DNA of 64,000 nt, taken from the NCBI GenBank assembly GCA_029260755.1, contig JAJDCQ010000039.1, positions 1 through 64,000 on the forward strand. The letters are read 5' to 3'. Below the pieces are notes generated by a model. It saw only the letters and a list, made by a program, of their open reading frames with translations. It made no database searches and was not told where the DNA came from. Positions 35,401-44,606 of this stretch are shown piece after piece. This DNA comes from Planctomycetota bacterium. Its GTDB lineage: Bacteria; Planctomycetota; J058; JAJDCQ01. The position numbers were made by a program, and so were the translations under genes. Each line of letters opens with the position of its first letter. The stretch's first letter is position 1.

Positions 35401-36282
35401 TCAGCCCTCGCAGAACAGCTCGCCGAGCTCGCCCCGGACGCGCTCGACGGCGACCTCGACGTAGGCCGGGTCGAGCTCGATCCCGAGGAACGGGACGCCG
35501 AGGCGGACGGCGGCGACGGCGCTGCTACCGAGACCGCAGAACGGGTCGAGCATCAGGCGCGTCCGCTCGACGCCGTGGAGCCGCACCGCCATCTCGGGCA
35601 GCCGGCTCGGGAACGTCGCCGGGTGCGGCCGCTCCTTCGCCCGGCTCTGGATCGTCTCGTAGGGGACGAACCAGCAATTGCCGCGGCAGCGGAGGTCGCG
35701 CTTGGCCGCCTTCCACCGGGCGACGTTGCTCTTGTCCTGATACGGGACGCCGAGGGCGAGTCGGTCGACCGGCACCTTGCCGCTCCGCGTGAAGTGGAAG
35801 ACGAACTCGTGGCAGTCGTTCAGGAACCGCGGACTGTTGATCGGCTTGTAGTGGCCGACCGCGAGGGTCCGCTCGAGGCTGGCCGCGTTGCCGACGTCGC
35901 CGGGCTCGATCGCGATCGACTTGACCCAGTGGATCACGTTCTGGAGCTCGAGGACGTCGCGGAGCTGGCTCGCGACCTCGAACGGCACCCACGGGTCGGC
36001 CGGCGTGCCGCCCACGTTCAGGAAGAGCGAGCCGTCCTCGGCGAGGATCTCGCGGATCCGCTCCGCCCACGCGCCGATCCAGGCGAGGTAGTCCTCGCGC
36101 GGCGCGCGGTCGTCGTAGCGGCCGTAGCGGATTCCGAGGTTGTAGGGCGGCGAGGTGACGACCACGTCGACGCTGGCCGGCTCGAGCTCGGCGAGCAGCT
36201 CCATGCAGTCGCCCGTGCGGAGGGTGACGGGGGGGCCGTCGCCCCGGCGCCGCAGAACCACGTCGTCTTCACGCTCGGTCAC
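35401..36282 (-). CDS. Site-specific DNA methyltransferase (N4-cytosine/N6-adenine type)
   Basis: 293 residues from GTG 36282; an alternative GTG at 36312 would extend it by 10. The catalytic motif IV is near the N-terminus (VVTSPPYN, about 41-48) and the SAM motif I near the C-terminus (DPFCGLGSSAVAA from D246), followed by FLGIELDPAYVEVA. This order is that of beta-class amino-methyltransferases; TSPPY is commonest in N4-cytosine enzymes. The middle part (about 110-220) would hold the target recognition domain. No restriction endonuclease is adjacent, so it is probably an orphan methylase. A TAGCCT box at 36290-36295 (minus) lies 7 bases before GTG 36282 and favours that start. Confidence 0.88.
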   Translation of the reverse strand: MTEREDDVVLRRRGDGPPVTLRTGDCMELLAELEPASVDVVVTSPPYNLGIRYGRYDDRAPREDYLAWIGAWAERIREILAEDGSLFLNVGGTPADPWVPFEVASQLRDVLELQNVIHWVKSIAIEPGDVGNAASLERTLAVGHYKPINSPRFLNDCHEFVFHFTRSGKVPVDRLALGVPYQDKSNVARWKAAKRDLRCRGNCWFVPYETIQSRAKERPHPATFPSRLPEMAVRLHGVERTRLMLDPFCGLGSSAVAAVRLGVPFLGIELDPAYVEVAVERVRGELGELFCEG

Positions 36283-36289
36283 CGGAGCG

Positions 36290-36295
36290 AGGCTA
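36290..36295 (-). promoter_or_regulatory. -10 box of the DNA methyltransferase gene
   Basis: Minus strand TAGCCT, 7 bases before GTG 36282, so the transcript would be nearly leaderless. It faces the plus-strand promoter at 36323-36351 in an 81-base divergent gap. Confidence 0.35.
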
Positions 36296-36322
36296 TCACG
36301 GCGCCGGGGCACCCGGCCACGG

Positions 36323-36351
36323 TTGCGGCCGATGGGGCGAAGCCCTAAGCT
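36323..36351 (+). promoter_or_regulatory. Promoter of the lipoprotein-DUF748 operon
   Basis: TTGCGG (36323-36328), a 17-base spacer, TAAGCT (36346-36351), 12 bases before ATG 36364. The expected leader is only a few bases, and no Shine-Dalgarno sequence is seen. Confidence 0.5.
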
Positions 36352-36363
36352 GCGTCGCTCGCC

Positions 36364-37998
36364 ATGACACGCCGCGGCTCATCATCCCTTCCAGTCATTG
36401 CGACGCTCGCCGTCGCGCTCGTCGCCCTCGCGACCGGCTGCCCGAGCACGCCGGATCCGGCGCCGCCGGATCCGACCCCGATCGTGCCCCCGTTGCCGCC
36501 GCTCGCGGTGCGGGTGCTCCACTTCCCGGGCAGCCCGCTCTCGGGGCCGGTCGATGGGTTCGACCCGGTCGGGAAGCCGGGCGAGGACGACGCGCTCGCG
36601 GTGCTCGCCGTCGTGTGGGTGCTCGAGCATCCGGTCGACGACCGCCTGCCGGCGCTGTCGGCGTCCGCGCGGGTCGTCCTGCGGGCCGACGTCGGCCATC
36701 CGCTGGCGCAGCCCCCGCGGGCGACGCGCCACGCTCGCTACGAGGCGCTGCAGGACGCGGCCGCGATGGCCGACGCGGTGGCCGTCGGGGAGCTCGGCCC
36801 GGCGCGCGAGCTGGTCGTGCGGCGCGGCGCCCTGCTCCGCGGGACGACGGTCGCCTTCGAGATCGGCGAGCGCGAGGGCGAGGTCGACCCGACCTCGGGT
36901 GCGTCGTCCGGCGAGGGCGGGGCCTCGGATGCGCCGGCCGGCTCCGCGCTCGTCCTCGGCGACCCGAGCAAGGCGGGGCAGCGGATCACCGTCGCCGTCC
37001 ACCGCCCGGCGCACGACGTCGACGGTCGCGCGATCGGGATCGGGATCACCCTGAGCGGGCCGTCCCTGCCCGACGAGCTCCCCGCCCGCCCCGCCCACGA
37101 GGGCGACCGCGTGCGCCTCGACCCGCGGTCGGCGATCCTCGAGAGCGCGCCGCGTGAGATCGTCCTCACGCGCCCGATCGGCGACGCGAGCGGCGCCGCC
37201 GTCGCGATCCCGTCGACGTTCCCCTGCGCTCCTGACACGACGATCCTCGTCGTCGTCGGCATCGGCGTGCAGCCGCTTCCCGGCGAGCCGGGACACGAGG
37301 ACTGGGCGCCCGTCCTCGCGGACTGCCGGACGGAGCTCGTCCGGCGCGGCGCGCGCGCGACGATGCGCCGGCGCGCCGCGGAGCGCGGCACCGTCACCGA
37401 GGCGCGAATCGATCTCGGCGCCCTCGCCGCGACCGAGAGCCCGCGGCGGGCGCTCTTCGGCCTGGCCCGGTCGACCGGCGCCACCCTCGTCGAGGAGGTC
37501 GCCCTCACCGCCGGCGACGAGATCATCCGCGACGCCGCCGACCGAGTCGTGGAGGCGGTCGCGGAGCGCCCGCCAGCGTCGGACGCCGCCGCGCGCTGGA
37601 CGCTCGAGCGCGAGACGATCGCGGCGCTGGCGACCGCCTCGTCCTCCGAGGACGCCGAGCAGTCCGCGTCGGCCCGCGCGGTGTTGATTCGCCACACCGG
37701 CGGCGTCGGCCTCCGGACGGTCACCCTGACCGAGCTCCTCCTCGATGGCGACGAGGCCGCCACGAGGGGCGAGCCACCCGACCTCGGGGAGCTCCTGATC
37801 GCCGCCAACCGCGACCTGCTCGCGGACGGGTCGCCGGCCGTGCGCGTTCGCGCTCACGAGTGGCTCCTCGTCCGCGACGTGGCGACCGAAGGATTCGACC
37901 CGCTCGCCTCGCCCGAGGCCCGGCGCACCGCGCTCGCGAAGCCCGGCGCCGCCGTCGCCGCCCCGACCGACGGACCGACCGAAGGGGGCGCGCCGTGA
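36364..37998 (+). CDS. Hypothetical lipoprotein
   Basis: 544 residues. The signal sequence ends in a lipobox (VALVALATGC, Cys about 26) followed by a Pro/Asp-rich spacer, so it should be lipid-anchored in a membrane. The mature chain mixes beta-rich sequence with a late region containing RRALFGLARSTGATLVEEVALTAGDEIIRDAADRVVEAVAER. No family is recognised. The stop overlaps the start of the giant DUF748-type gene by 4 bases (GTGA), so the two proteins are coupled and may work together at the envelope. Confidence 0.75.
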   Translation: MTRRGSSSLPVIATLAVALVALATGCPSTPDPAPPDPTPIVPPLPPLAVRVLHFPGSPLSGPVDGFDPVGKPGEDDALAVLAVVWVLEHPVDDRLPALSASARVVLRADVGHPLAQPPRATRHARYEALQDAAAMADAVAVGELGPARELVVRRGALLRGTTVAFEIGEREGEVDPTSGASSGEGGASDAPAGSALVLGDPSKAGQRITVAVHRPAHDVDGRAIGIGITLSGPSLPDELPARPAHEGDRVRLDPRSAILESAPREIVLTRPIGDASGAAVAIPSTFPCAPDTTILVVVGIGVQPLPGEPGHEDWAPVLADCRTELVRRGARATMRRRAAERGTVTEARIDLGALAATESPRRALFGLARSTGATLVEEVALTAGDEIIRDAADRVVEAVAERPPASDAAARWTLERETIAALATASSSEDAEQSASARAVLIRHTGGVGLRTVTLTELLLDGDEAATRGEPPDLGELLIAANRDLLADGSPAVRVRAHEWLLVRDVATEGFDPLASPEARRTALAKPGAAVAAPTDGPTEGGAP

Positions 37999-40900
37999 GC
38001 GAGGCGAGCCCCACCGCCGTGCCCGCCGCGCCCGCCACGCCCGCCGCGCCGGTCCCGCGCCCGCGCCGTCGCTGGGGACGCAGGATCCTCCTCGGGTTCG
38101 TCGTGTCGATCCTGGTCGGCCGCGTCGCCCTCGCGATGGCGATCGGTCCGGTCGCATCGAGCGTCGCCGCCAGCCTCGGCCTCGACCTCGGCTGGGGTCG
38201 ACTCCATCTCCGGATCCTCGGCGGCTCGGTCGAGCTCGACGACCTCGTCGTCGCGCTGGCTCCCGAGGATGAGGAGACCCCGCCCGGCGCCGATGGTGCG
38301 CCGGCGTCGCCGCTCCTGAAGATCCGGCACGTCCGGGCGGACCTCGCGGTCCTGCAGCTCTTCACCGGTCGGGTGGTCGTCCGGAACGTCGAGCTCGAGG
38401 GCGTCCGCCTCGAGGTCACCCGCGCCGCCGACGGGTCGTTGCCCGCCCTCGAGCACATCCTGAAGCGCGTCGAGGCGATGGCCGAGCCCGACGTGGACTC
38501 CGACGCGTCCGACGCCGGGACGGCGAGCGACGGCGACGACGGACCGGATGACGAAGGGACCTGGCAGCAGGCGTGGGACGCCGCCCGCGACATCGTCGGG
38601 CTGCCCGTCTCGGTCGAGCGCGTCGCCGTTCGCGATGTGGCGATCGTGCTCCACGATGCGTCGGTCGACCCACCGCTCTCGCTCACCGTCGCGATCGAGG
38701 CGTCGGTCTGGGACCTGCTGACCTCGGCGGACGAGACCGGCGAGGTCGAGCTCGCCGTCTTCGCCCCGCCCGCGGTCGAGCACCTCCACGCGACCGGTCA
38801 CCTCCGGGTGGACCGCCGGAGCCGGACGGCCGGGTTCGTCGGCACGTTCGGTCTCACGGGGTTGAACCCGGCCGCGCTCGAGGGCCATCTCGGATCGATC
38901 GGGCTCGCCGCGACCGGAGAGCGGGTCGACGCACGCGGCCGGCTCGAGCTGACGGCGCGGCCAGAGCTCTCGGCGCAGTACGGCCTGTCGGGCGAGCTCA
39001 CCGTCAACGACCTGACCCTCCGCACGGGCGGGACCGAGACGGCCGCCCTCGAGCTCTTCCGCGTCGTCGTCCGGGCGCTCCGGCGGACCGGTATCGATGT
39101 CGACCGCGTCGACGTCGACGGCGCCCGCGTGGCCGCGTCGCGCGACGCCGAGGGAGGCATCCGGTTCGCCGGCATCCGCGTGCCACCGTCCTCCGAGGAC
39201 GACGAGCGGTCGACCCAGGACGTCGGAGCCGACGACGCTGGGGCCGAAGACGGTGCCGAAGACGGTGGAGGCGACCCCGGCCACGATGAGCCGGTCGAGG
39301 ACGAGGCGCCCGGCGCGCTCACCCTCGGACCGGAGGCGACCGGCGCGCGCGTCCGGCTGCGCTGCGACCGGGTGACGGTCCGGCGGGTGGAGGCGCGCTT
39401 CGTCGACGCGGCCGCCGACCCGGACGGCCCGCCGGTGGAGCTCGCCGTCCGCGTCCCCGAGATGCGGGTGCTCGACCTCCACTTCGATCCCGAGCGGGTC
39501 GACGCGCCGCTCGAGCTCGACGCGCTCGTCGAGCTGCCCGGCGTCATCGAGTCGATCGCGATCGAGGGGAGCGCGGTCCCGTTCGCGCCGCGCCGCACCC
39601 TCACCGGGAAGGTCCGGGCCGGCGGGATCACCGCGGCGCGCCTGGCGCCGTATCTCCGGGCCGCGGGCCTCGATCCGGAGCTGACCGACGGCCGGGCCGA
39701 GCTCGGCCTGACCGCGGCGGCCTGGGCCGAGGACGGCGCGCTCGTCGCCGAGACGCGCCTCGAGGACGTCGCGTTCGCCGACGGCGAGCTGCACCACGTC
39801 GGCGTCGGCCGGGTCACGGTCGGCGGCGTGCGCCTCGATCCCGAGGCCGGCCTCCTCTCGGTCGGCTCGATCGAGGTGAACGCGCCGCGGGCGCGGCTGC
39901 ACCGGGACGCCTCCGGCGTCCTCCACGCGTTCGGGATCGCCGTCGTCGGCACCGACGACGAGGAGGAGCCGGCCGACGAGGAGGCGGAAGCCCCGCCGGC
40001 TGACTCGGCGGATGCGGAATCGGAGGCGCCGCCGGCCCTGCGGCGGATCGAGCTCGAGAGCCTCGTCGTCCGGAACGCCCGGATCGCGATCGAGGACGAG
40101 GCGGTCGGCGAGGAGCCGCTCCGCCTCGCGGTCGAGGGGATCCGGGTCAACGTGCGGGACCTCATCGTGCCCCTCGAGGGGGAGGCCCCCGAGCCGGCGC
40201 CCCTCTCGATTCGCGCGACGATTCCCGGGATCGCCGGTCAGATCACCGCGCGAGGTCAGCTCGTGGCGGCGCCGGCCAACCCGAGCGTCGAGCTCGCGGT
40301 CGACGTCACCGGCGTCACGGTCGAGGCGCTCACGCCGTACCTCGCCCCCCTCGGCATCGAGCCCGACCTCGAGGACGGACGCTTCGCGTTGCGGCTCTCC
40401 GCGCAGGCGCGCGTCGGCGAGGACGACGAGCTCCACGCGGGGCTGAGCATCCCGACGCTTCGCTTCACCGACGGCGAGCAGGAGCTCGCCGCGCTCGAGG
40501 GGCTCGTCGTCGACGACGTCGCCGTCGGCGCGGACGACGAGGGCGTCTCGATCGGCGTCGGCCGGGTGACGCTCGCGCGCGCCGCGCTGCCGGTCTGGCG
40601 GATCGACGGAGACGAGGTCCGCGCCCTCGGGTTCCGGGTCTCGCCGCCCGAGGAGTCGGCCAGCGATGCGACGGAGGCTGCCGAGGACGGCGACGCCTCC
40701 GGGCCCGGTGCCGGTCGCGGTGCCGACCGCGATGGCGACGGGGCGCCGGCGGGCGGGCCGGACTTCGAGGCGCTCGGCGCCCTGCCGAAGCTGCACGTCG
40801 GGAGGCTCGCCGTCGAGACCGTCGAGCTCACGTTCACCGACGCGACGTTCGAAGAGCCGGTCGTCCTGCCGTTCGCGATGAGCGCGTCGCTCGACGCGCT

Positions 40901-43900
40901 CACGATCGGGCCGGCGCCGAGGGACGGCCCGCCTGCGAGCTCGACGTTCCGCGCGACGATGGCCGCCGGCGACCTCATCGAAGCCGCCACCGTCGAGGGC
41001 GAGCTCTCGATCGCGACCCACCTCGGCTTCGGCCTCGCCGGGAGCGTCCGCGCGACGACGAAGGCGACCGGCGTCGATGCGAAGACGCTCGCGCCCTACC
41101 TCGCCCTCGCCGGCGTCGAGCCGACGCTCGAGAACGGCGTCGTCGAGGGGGGCGTCCGCCTCGACGCGGCGCTGATGGGCTCCTCGATCCGGGTCGACCT
41201 CGGCCTCGACGATGCGGTCGTCCGGGACGGCGAGCACGAGCTGCTCGGGCTCACCCGGGCGACCCTCGAGGACGTCTCGGTCGCATCGGATCGGATCGCC
41301 GTCGGGGCCGTGACCGTGACCGCGCCCCGGATCGCGGTGGCGCGGACGGCCGACGGCGGGATCGAGGCGATCGGGATCCGGCTGCCGCCAGAGGCGCCGC
41401 CCGAGGCGGAGGCGGCCAGGGTCCGGCTCCCCGTGCCGGTGCTCCCGTTCGGGCCGTGGCCGCCGCCGCCGTGGCCCGAGCCGGATGCGGGCGTGGTCGG
41501 CGACGACTGGGCGGACCCGGAGCTGGCGGCGGGGTCGGGCGTCGACTCCGACGCGGAGCCGGCCGCGTTGCCCGTCCTCGCGCTCGGGCGGCTGGCGATC
41601 GAGGCCGCCGAGCTGACGTGGCAGGACGAAGGGGTTGGCCCGCCGTTTCGCGCCACGGTGCGGGCCGCGCTCACGATCACCGACCTCGAGGTCGGCCCCG
41701 AGGAGGGACCGCCCGCGTCGATCGTGGCGGTCGTGACGAGCCCCGGCCTGATCGGCGAGGCGCGCCTCGAGGGCCAGATCGCGGGCCACCTCGAGGGCGG
41801 CACCGCTCTGCTGACCGCGGACGTCCGGGGGATCCGGGGCGAGGCGCTCGCCCCCTACCTACCGTCCGGCACGCGCGTCACCCTGGTCGACGGACGCGCC
41901 GGCGCCCGGATCGCGGCGGCGGCGCGGGAGCTGGCGACCGGCGACTGGACGGCCGCGGTCGACGTGCGCCAGATCGCGCTCCGCGACGGCGACGGCCCGC
42001 CGCTCGCGTCGATCGACCGCGCGGGCGTCCTCGTCGCGAGGATCGATCCGACCGGCGCGGCCGTCGAGATCGATCGGGTCTACGTTCACGGCATCCGCGC
42101 CGAGGCCGAGCGCCGGACCGATGGCGCGATCCTCGCGGGCGGCCTCGCCCTCGGTCCGGGCGTCACCCCCGGCGCCCCCTCGTCCCTCGTGGCGGGCGGC
42201 CTGACCCTCGTCGCGCAACGGCCGCCGGCGGCGCCGCCGCCGCCGACCCCCGCGGAGGTCGAGGCGGCGACGAAGCGTCGCGCCATCGGCGACGGCGGGC
42301 TGCCGCTCGTGACCCTCCGGAAGCTCGAGGTCACCGCGCCGCGGATCGCCGTCCACGACCGGACGCGCGCGCCGATCGAGATCCGGGGCTTCGTCCTCCG
42401 GAACCGGGTGCCGTTCGAGATGCTGGGCGAGGCGCCGGCCGAGCACCCCGCGTTCGAGCTCGACGCGAGCCTCGAGATCGCCCCGATCGCGAGCTCCGTC
42501 ACCTTCCGGGTCCGTGCCGCCCCGTTCGCCCTCGACCCCGAGGTCACCGTCGACGTCGACACCCGCGGGATCCGCGCGGCGGGGATCGCGGCCGCCCTCC
42601 CCGAGCTCGAGCCGATCCTCGACGGTCGCGGGCTCGCGGACGGTCGCTTCGTCGCGCAGCTCCACGCGAGGCTCCGCGCCGACCGCCGGAGCAGCCTCGA
42701 CTTCGACCTCTCGCGCGGGTTCGGCGCCGAGGTGCGGATCGAGAAGGTCGCCCTGCGCGAGGCGGGCTCGGAGACGATCCTCGCGGGGGTCGACTCGGTC
42801 GACGTGGACCTCGCGCGGATGGATCCGGCGAGCGGGCTCATCCACATCCGGAGCATCGAGATCGAACGTCCGATCGCCCGGGTGCGGTGGGACGAGGCGA
42901 GCGGCCTCGTCGCGGCCGGGCTCGGGATCCGCACGCCCGAGCCCGAGCCCGAGCCGGCCGAGGACGCCCCGGACGAAGCCTCCGACGTGGCGCCCGACGA
43001 GGCGGCCGACGACGCCGCGGAGGTGCCTCCGCCGGAGCCCGAGCTCGAGCCCGCCGAGGACGCGGGCGCGCCGCCCGAGCTGCGGATCGACCGGATCTCG
43101 ATCGACGGGATCGACGTCGAGGTCGTCGACGCGCGGGCCGATCCGCCGTTCCGCCTTCCGGTCACCGGCCTCGAGATGAGCGTCCGGAACCTGAGCACGA
43201 TCGGGCTGTTCGCGGGACAGCCGGTCAGCTTCGACATGCTCGTCACCGCCGGCGACGTCGACCTGCCCAGGCGCGGCGGCGACGACTCGCTGATTCCGGG
43301 GACGGCGCTCCTCGCCGACGCCGTCGGGGCGATCGCGGGCGGGGAGGACGACGGCGAGGAGCTCGAGGCGCGGCCCGCGTTCGCCGAGATCGGGATGGTC
43401 GGCCGGATCGCGCTCGGGCCGACGCCCGATGGCGAGCTCACCTTCGGCCTCGTCGACTTCGACCTGAGCAACCTCCGGGGCATGCACAAGGTGACCGGCG
43501 TGACGATCCGCGACGGCCTCCTCGGCGTCTCGGCCGAGGCGCGCTTCGATCACGACGGGTCGCTCGAGACCTCGACCGAGGTGGTCCTGACCGACCTCTC
43601 GATGAAGGACAGCGACGAGGGGGCGATCGCCGACGCCCTCGGCCTCTCGGTCCCGCTCGACGCGGCGATCTTCGTGATCCGCGACGAGAACGGGACGATG
43701 AAGGTGCCATTCGACCTCACCCTGCCGTCGGAGGGGCTGTCGATGTCGCGGCTCACCGCCGCGGCCCTCAAGACGGTCGGCAGCGTCGTCGGTCGCGCGA
43801 TCGCTCGGTCGCCTCTGCGCGTCCTCGGCGGCGTGACCGACGTCGCCAAGGGGGTCGGCTCGTTCGTCCCCGGCAGCGAGGTGCTCTTCGGTGACGGGGG

Positions 43901-44528
43901 CGAGGAGACCGGCCCCGCGCTGGCTCGGCTCTCGTTCGCGGCCGGCAGCTCGATCCCGCTCCCGGATGCGGCGGCGCGCGACCGCCTCGCCGCGCTCGTC
44001 GCCGCGCTGGCCAACGATGACGACCTCGTCCTGATCGTCCGGCACGAGCTCGGTCGAGGCGACATCGAGGTCGCCAACCTCCTGGCGAACCCCGACGACG
44101 ACGACGCGCGGGCCGTCGCCGCGGGGCTGAGCGCTCGCCGGGCGACGCTGCTGCGCCGCCGGGCCGACATCGCCGCGACGGCCCGGACGACGATGCTGAC
44201 CGGCGACGACGCGGCGGTGGAGCGCGCGTGCGAGGCGCTCCGCGCTCACGACGCCGCGATCGGGCGGCTCGAGGAGCGGCTCGACGTCGTCTACGGGCTG
44301 CTCGCCGCCGGCGCCGAGCGCCGCGCCGACCGCCGCACGCGGGGGAGCGCGACCGGCCTGGCCAGGGCGCGGATGGACGCGGTGAGCGAGATCCTCGTCG
44401 AGCGCGGCCTCGATCCGAGCGCGCTCGAGGGCCGGGTCCGCCTGAGCCGGGCCCGCGCCCGGGGGGCGAGCGACTCCGAGACCGGCGTGATCGTCGTCGA
44501 GCCGGCGAAGCGGAAGACGCCCGGTTGA
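37995..44528 (+). CDS. Giant AsmA/DUF748-type envelope protein
   Basis: 2177 residues from GTG 37995. The N-terminus is a Pro/Ala-rich tail, then one membrane helix (RILLGFVVSILVGRVALAMAIG, about 30-52). The long periplasmic part has at least six similar units, each with a motif like APRIAVARTADGGIEAIGI (also RVAASRDAEGGIRFAGI and ARLHRDASGVLHAFGI) followed by an acidic linker, a DAxxxxPxxL strand and an (L/A)xPYLxxxGxxPxLxDGR element. The C-terminal 230 residues (RLSFAAGSSIPLPDAAARDRLAALVAAL, then coiled-coil-like helices) match the usual end of DUF748 proteins. AsmA-like repeats form lipid-carrying beta-grooves between membranes, so a role in lipid transport or outer membrane integrity is likely. 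Most DUF748 proteins are shorter. Confidence 0.75.
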   Translation: MSEASPTAVPAAPATPAAPVPRPRRRWGRRILLGFVVSILVGRVALAMAIGPVASSVAASLGLDLGWGRLHLRILGGSVELDDLVVALAPEDEETPPGADGAPASPLLKIRHVRADLAVLQLFTGRVVVRNVELEGVRLEVTRAADGSLPALEHILKRVEAMAEPDVDSDASDAGTASDGDDGPDDEGTWQQAWDAARDIVGLPVSVERVAVRDVAIVLHDASVDPPLSLTVAIEASVWDLLTSADETGEVELAVFAPPAVEHLHATGHLRVDRRSRTAGFVGTFGLTGLNPAALEGHLGSIGLAATGERVDARGRLELTARPELSAQYGLSGELTVNDLTLRTGGTETAALELFRVVVRALRRTGIDVDRVDVDGARVAASRDAEGGIRFAGIRVPPSSEDDERSTQDVGADDAGAEDGAEDGGGDPGHDEPVEDEAPGALTLGPEATGARVRLRCDRVTVRRVEARFVDAAADPDGPPVELAVRVPEMRVLDLHFDPERVDAPLELDALVELPGVIESIAIEGSAVPFAPRRTLTGKVRAGGITAARLAPYLRAAGLDPELTDGRAELGLTAAAWAEDGALVAETRLEDVAFADGELHHVGVGRVTVGGVRLDPEAGLLSVGSIEVNAPRARLHRDASGVLHAFGIAVVGTDDEEEPADEEAEAPPADSADAESEAPPALRRIELESLVVRNARIAIEDEAVGEEPLRLAVEGIRVNVRDLIVPLEGEAPEPAPLSIRATIPGIAGQITARGQLVAAPANPSVELAVDVTGVTVEALTPYLAPLGIEPDLEDGRFALRLSAQARVGEDDELHAGLSIPTLRFTDGEQELAALEGLVVDDVAVGADDEGVSIGVGRVTLARAALPVWRIDGDEVRALGFRVSPPEESASDATEAAEDGDASGPGAGRGADRDGDGAPAGGPDFEALGALPKLHVGRLAVETVELTFTDATFEEPVVLPFAMSASLDALTIGPAPRDGPPASSTFRATMAAGDLIEAATVEGELSIATHLGFGLAGSVRATTKATGVDAKTLAPYLALAGVEPTLENGVVEGGVRLDAALMGSSIRVDLGLDDAVVRDGEHELLGLTRATLEDVSVASDRIAVGAVTVTAPRIAVARTADGGIEAIGIRLPPEAPPEAEAARVRLPVPVLPFGPWPPPPWPEPDAGVVGDDWADPELAAGSGVDSDAEPAALPVLALGRLAIEAAELTWQDEGVGPPFRATVRAALTITDLEVGPEEGPPASIVAVVTSPGLIGEARLEGQIAGHLEGGTALLTADVRGIRGEALAPYLPSGTRVTLVDGRAGARIAAAARELATGDWTAAVDVRQIALRDGDGPPLASIDRAGVLVARIDPTGAAVEIDRVYVHGIRAEAERRTDGAILAGGLALGPGVTPGAPSSLVAGGLTLVAQRPPAAPPPPTPAEVEAATKRRAIGDGGLPLVTLRKLEVTAPRIAVHDRTRAPIEIRGFVLRNRVPFEMLGEAPAEHPAFELDASLEIAPIASSVTFRVRAAPFALDPEVTVDVDTRGIRAAGIAAALPELEPILDGRGLADGRFVAQLHARLRADRRSSLDFDLSRGFGAEVRIEKVALREAGSETILAGVDSVDVDLARMDPASGLIHIRSIEIERPIARVRWDEASGLVAAGLGIRTPEPEPEPAEDAPDEASDVAPDEAADDAAEVPPPEPELEPAEDAGAPPELRIDRISIDGIDVEVVDARADPPFRLPVTGLEMSVRNLSTIGLFAGQPVSFDMLVTAGDVDLPRRGGDDSLIPGTALLADAVGAIAGGEDDGEELEARPAFAEIGMVGRIALGPTPDGELTFGLVDFDLSNLRGMHKVTGVTIRDGLLGVSAEARFDHDGSLETSTEVVLTDLSMKDSDEGAIADALGLSVPLDAAIFVIRDENGTMKVPFDLTLPSEGLSMSRLTAAALKTVGSVVGRAIARSPLRVLGGVTDVAKGVGSFVPGSEVLFGDGGEETGPALARLSFAAGSSIPLPDAAARDRLAALVAALANDDDLVLIVRHELGRGDIEVANLLANPDDDDARAVAAGLSARRATLLRRRADIAATARTTMLTGDDAAVERACEALRAHDAAIGRLEERLDVVYGLLAAGAERRADRRTRGSATGLARARMDAVSEILVERGLDPSALEGRVRLSRARARGASDSETGVIVVEPAKRKTPG

Positions 44529-44606
44529 TTTCCTCCTAAGAGATCTCGCTCGGCTGCGACCTTGATTCGGGGACGAATTCCCAGGCCAAGCAGGGGAGAT
44601 CCGACG

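Noticed and set aside
37860..37994. Earlier start for the DUF748 gene
   Set aside because: It would overlap the lipoprotein gene by 139 bases; GTG 37995 gives the usual 4-base overlap and starts just before the membrane helix.
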